Source: Deltaproteobacteria bacterium
GTDB lineage: Bacteria; Desulfobacterota; Desulfobacteria; Desulfobacterales; JAFDHS01
Reading direction: 5' to 3'
DNA length: 5,139 nucleotides
Assembly (NCBI GenBank): GCA_019308655.1
Contig: JAFDHS010000090.1
Coordinates: 1 to 5,139, forward strand
The position numbers and the translations under genes were made by a program. The notes beneath the pieces were generated by a model. The model was not told the origin of the DNA. It saw nothing but the letters and a program-made list of their open reading frames with translations, and ran no database searches. Below, one piece after another: positions 5,110 to 5,139 of the stretch (within the stretch, counting starts at the first letter, position 1; every line of letters begins with the position of its first letter).

Positions 5110-5139
5110 GGAGAGACGCTGCCGGGGTTTGTCATTTTT

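Noticed and set aside
1..5139. CRISPR array, tRNA or rRNA gene, transposase or phage gene
   Set aside because: No regularly spaced identical repeats, no cloverleaf or rRNA-like sequence, and no mobile-element protein were found on either strand.

Overview
This is a moderately AT-rich bacterial stretch, estimated by eye at a little over 40% GC. It carries three genes on the + strand followed by a two-gene toxin-antitoxin operon on the - strand. Nothing in the window fixes the taxon. The AT-leaning composition, strong GGAGG ribosome binding sites and a long Lon-like protease of the PF13654/PF05362 type would fit a Desulfobacterota-like (deltaproteobacterial) genome. That placement is inference from gene style, not proof.

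Layout. Positions 1-562 hold no convincing gene. They contain a degenerate GGAATTT / CATGGAGG repeat (11-95), a perfect 7+7 bp dyad (321-340), an extended -10 promoter candidate (TGATATAAT, 422-430), and a hairpin (529-559) that buries the ribosome binding site of the next gene. A small heat shock protein (Hsp20) lies at 563-1000. After a 161 bp gap with no visible terminator comes an 827-residue Lon-like ATP-dependent protease (1162-3645). A 179 bp gap with a TTCCCG/CGGGAA hairpin leads to a NUDIX hydrolase of the CoA-pyrophosphatase type (3825-4493). Converging on it across only 27 bp is a BrnT-type toxin (4732-4992, -) and its ribbon-helix-helix antitoxin (4521-4742, -), which overlap by 11 bp. 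The operon has its own strong promoter at 5005-5032. The last 100 bp contain two hairpins and a short open minus-strand frame.

How the genes may work together. Hsp20 holds unfolding proteins in an ATP-independent way, and a Lon-type protease removes damaged ones, so these two make a plausible protein-quality-control pair. The hairpin over the hsp20 ribosome binding site suggests translational heat control. The NUDIX enzyme is a housekeeping or metabolite-sanitising neighbour with no clear link. The BrnT pair is a self-contained accessory module.

I do not see an obviously new multi-gene system. The observations most worth testing are the candidate RNA thermometer before hsp20, the nearly leaderless promoter of the toxin operon, and the non-standard nucleotide-binding motifs and Cys-His-Ser-Cys tail of the Lon-like protease.
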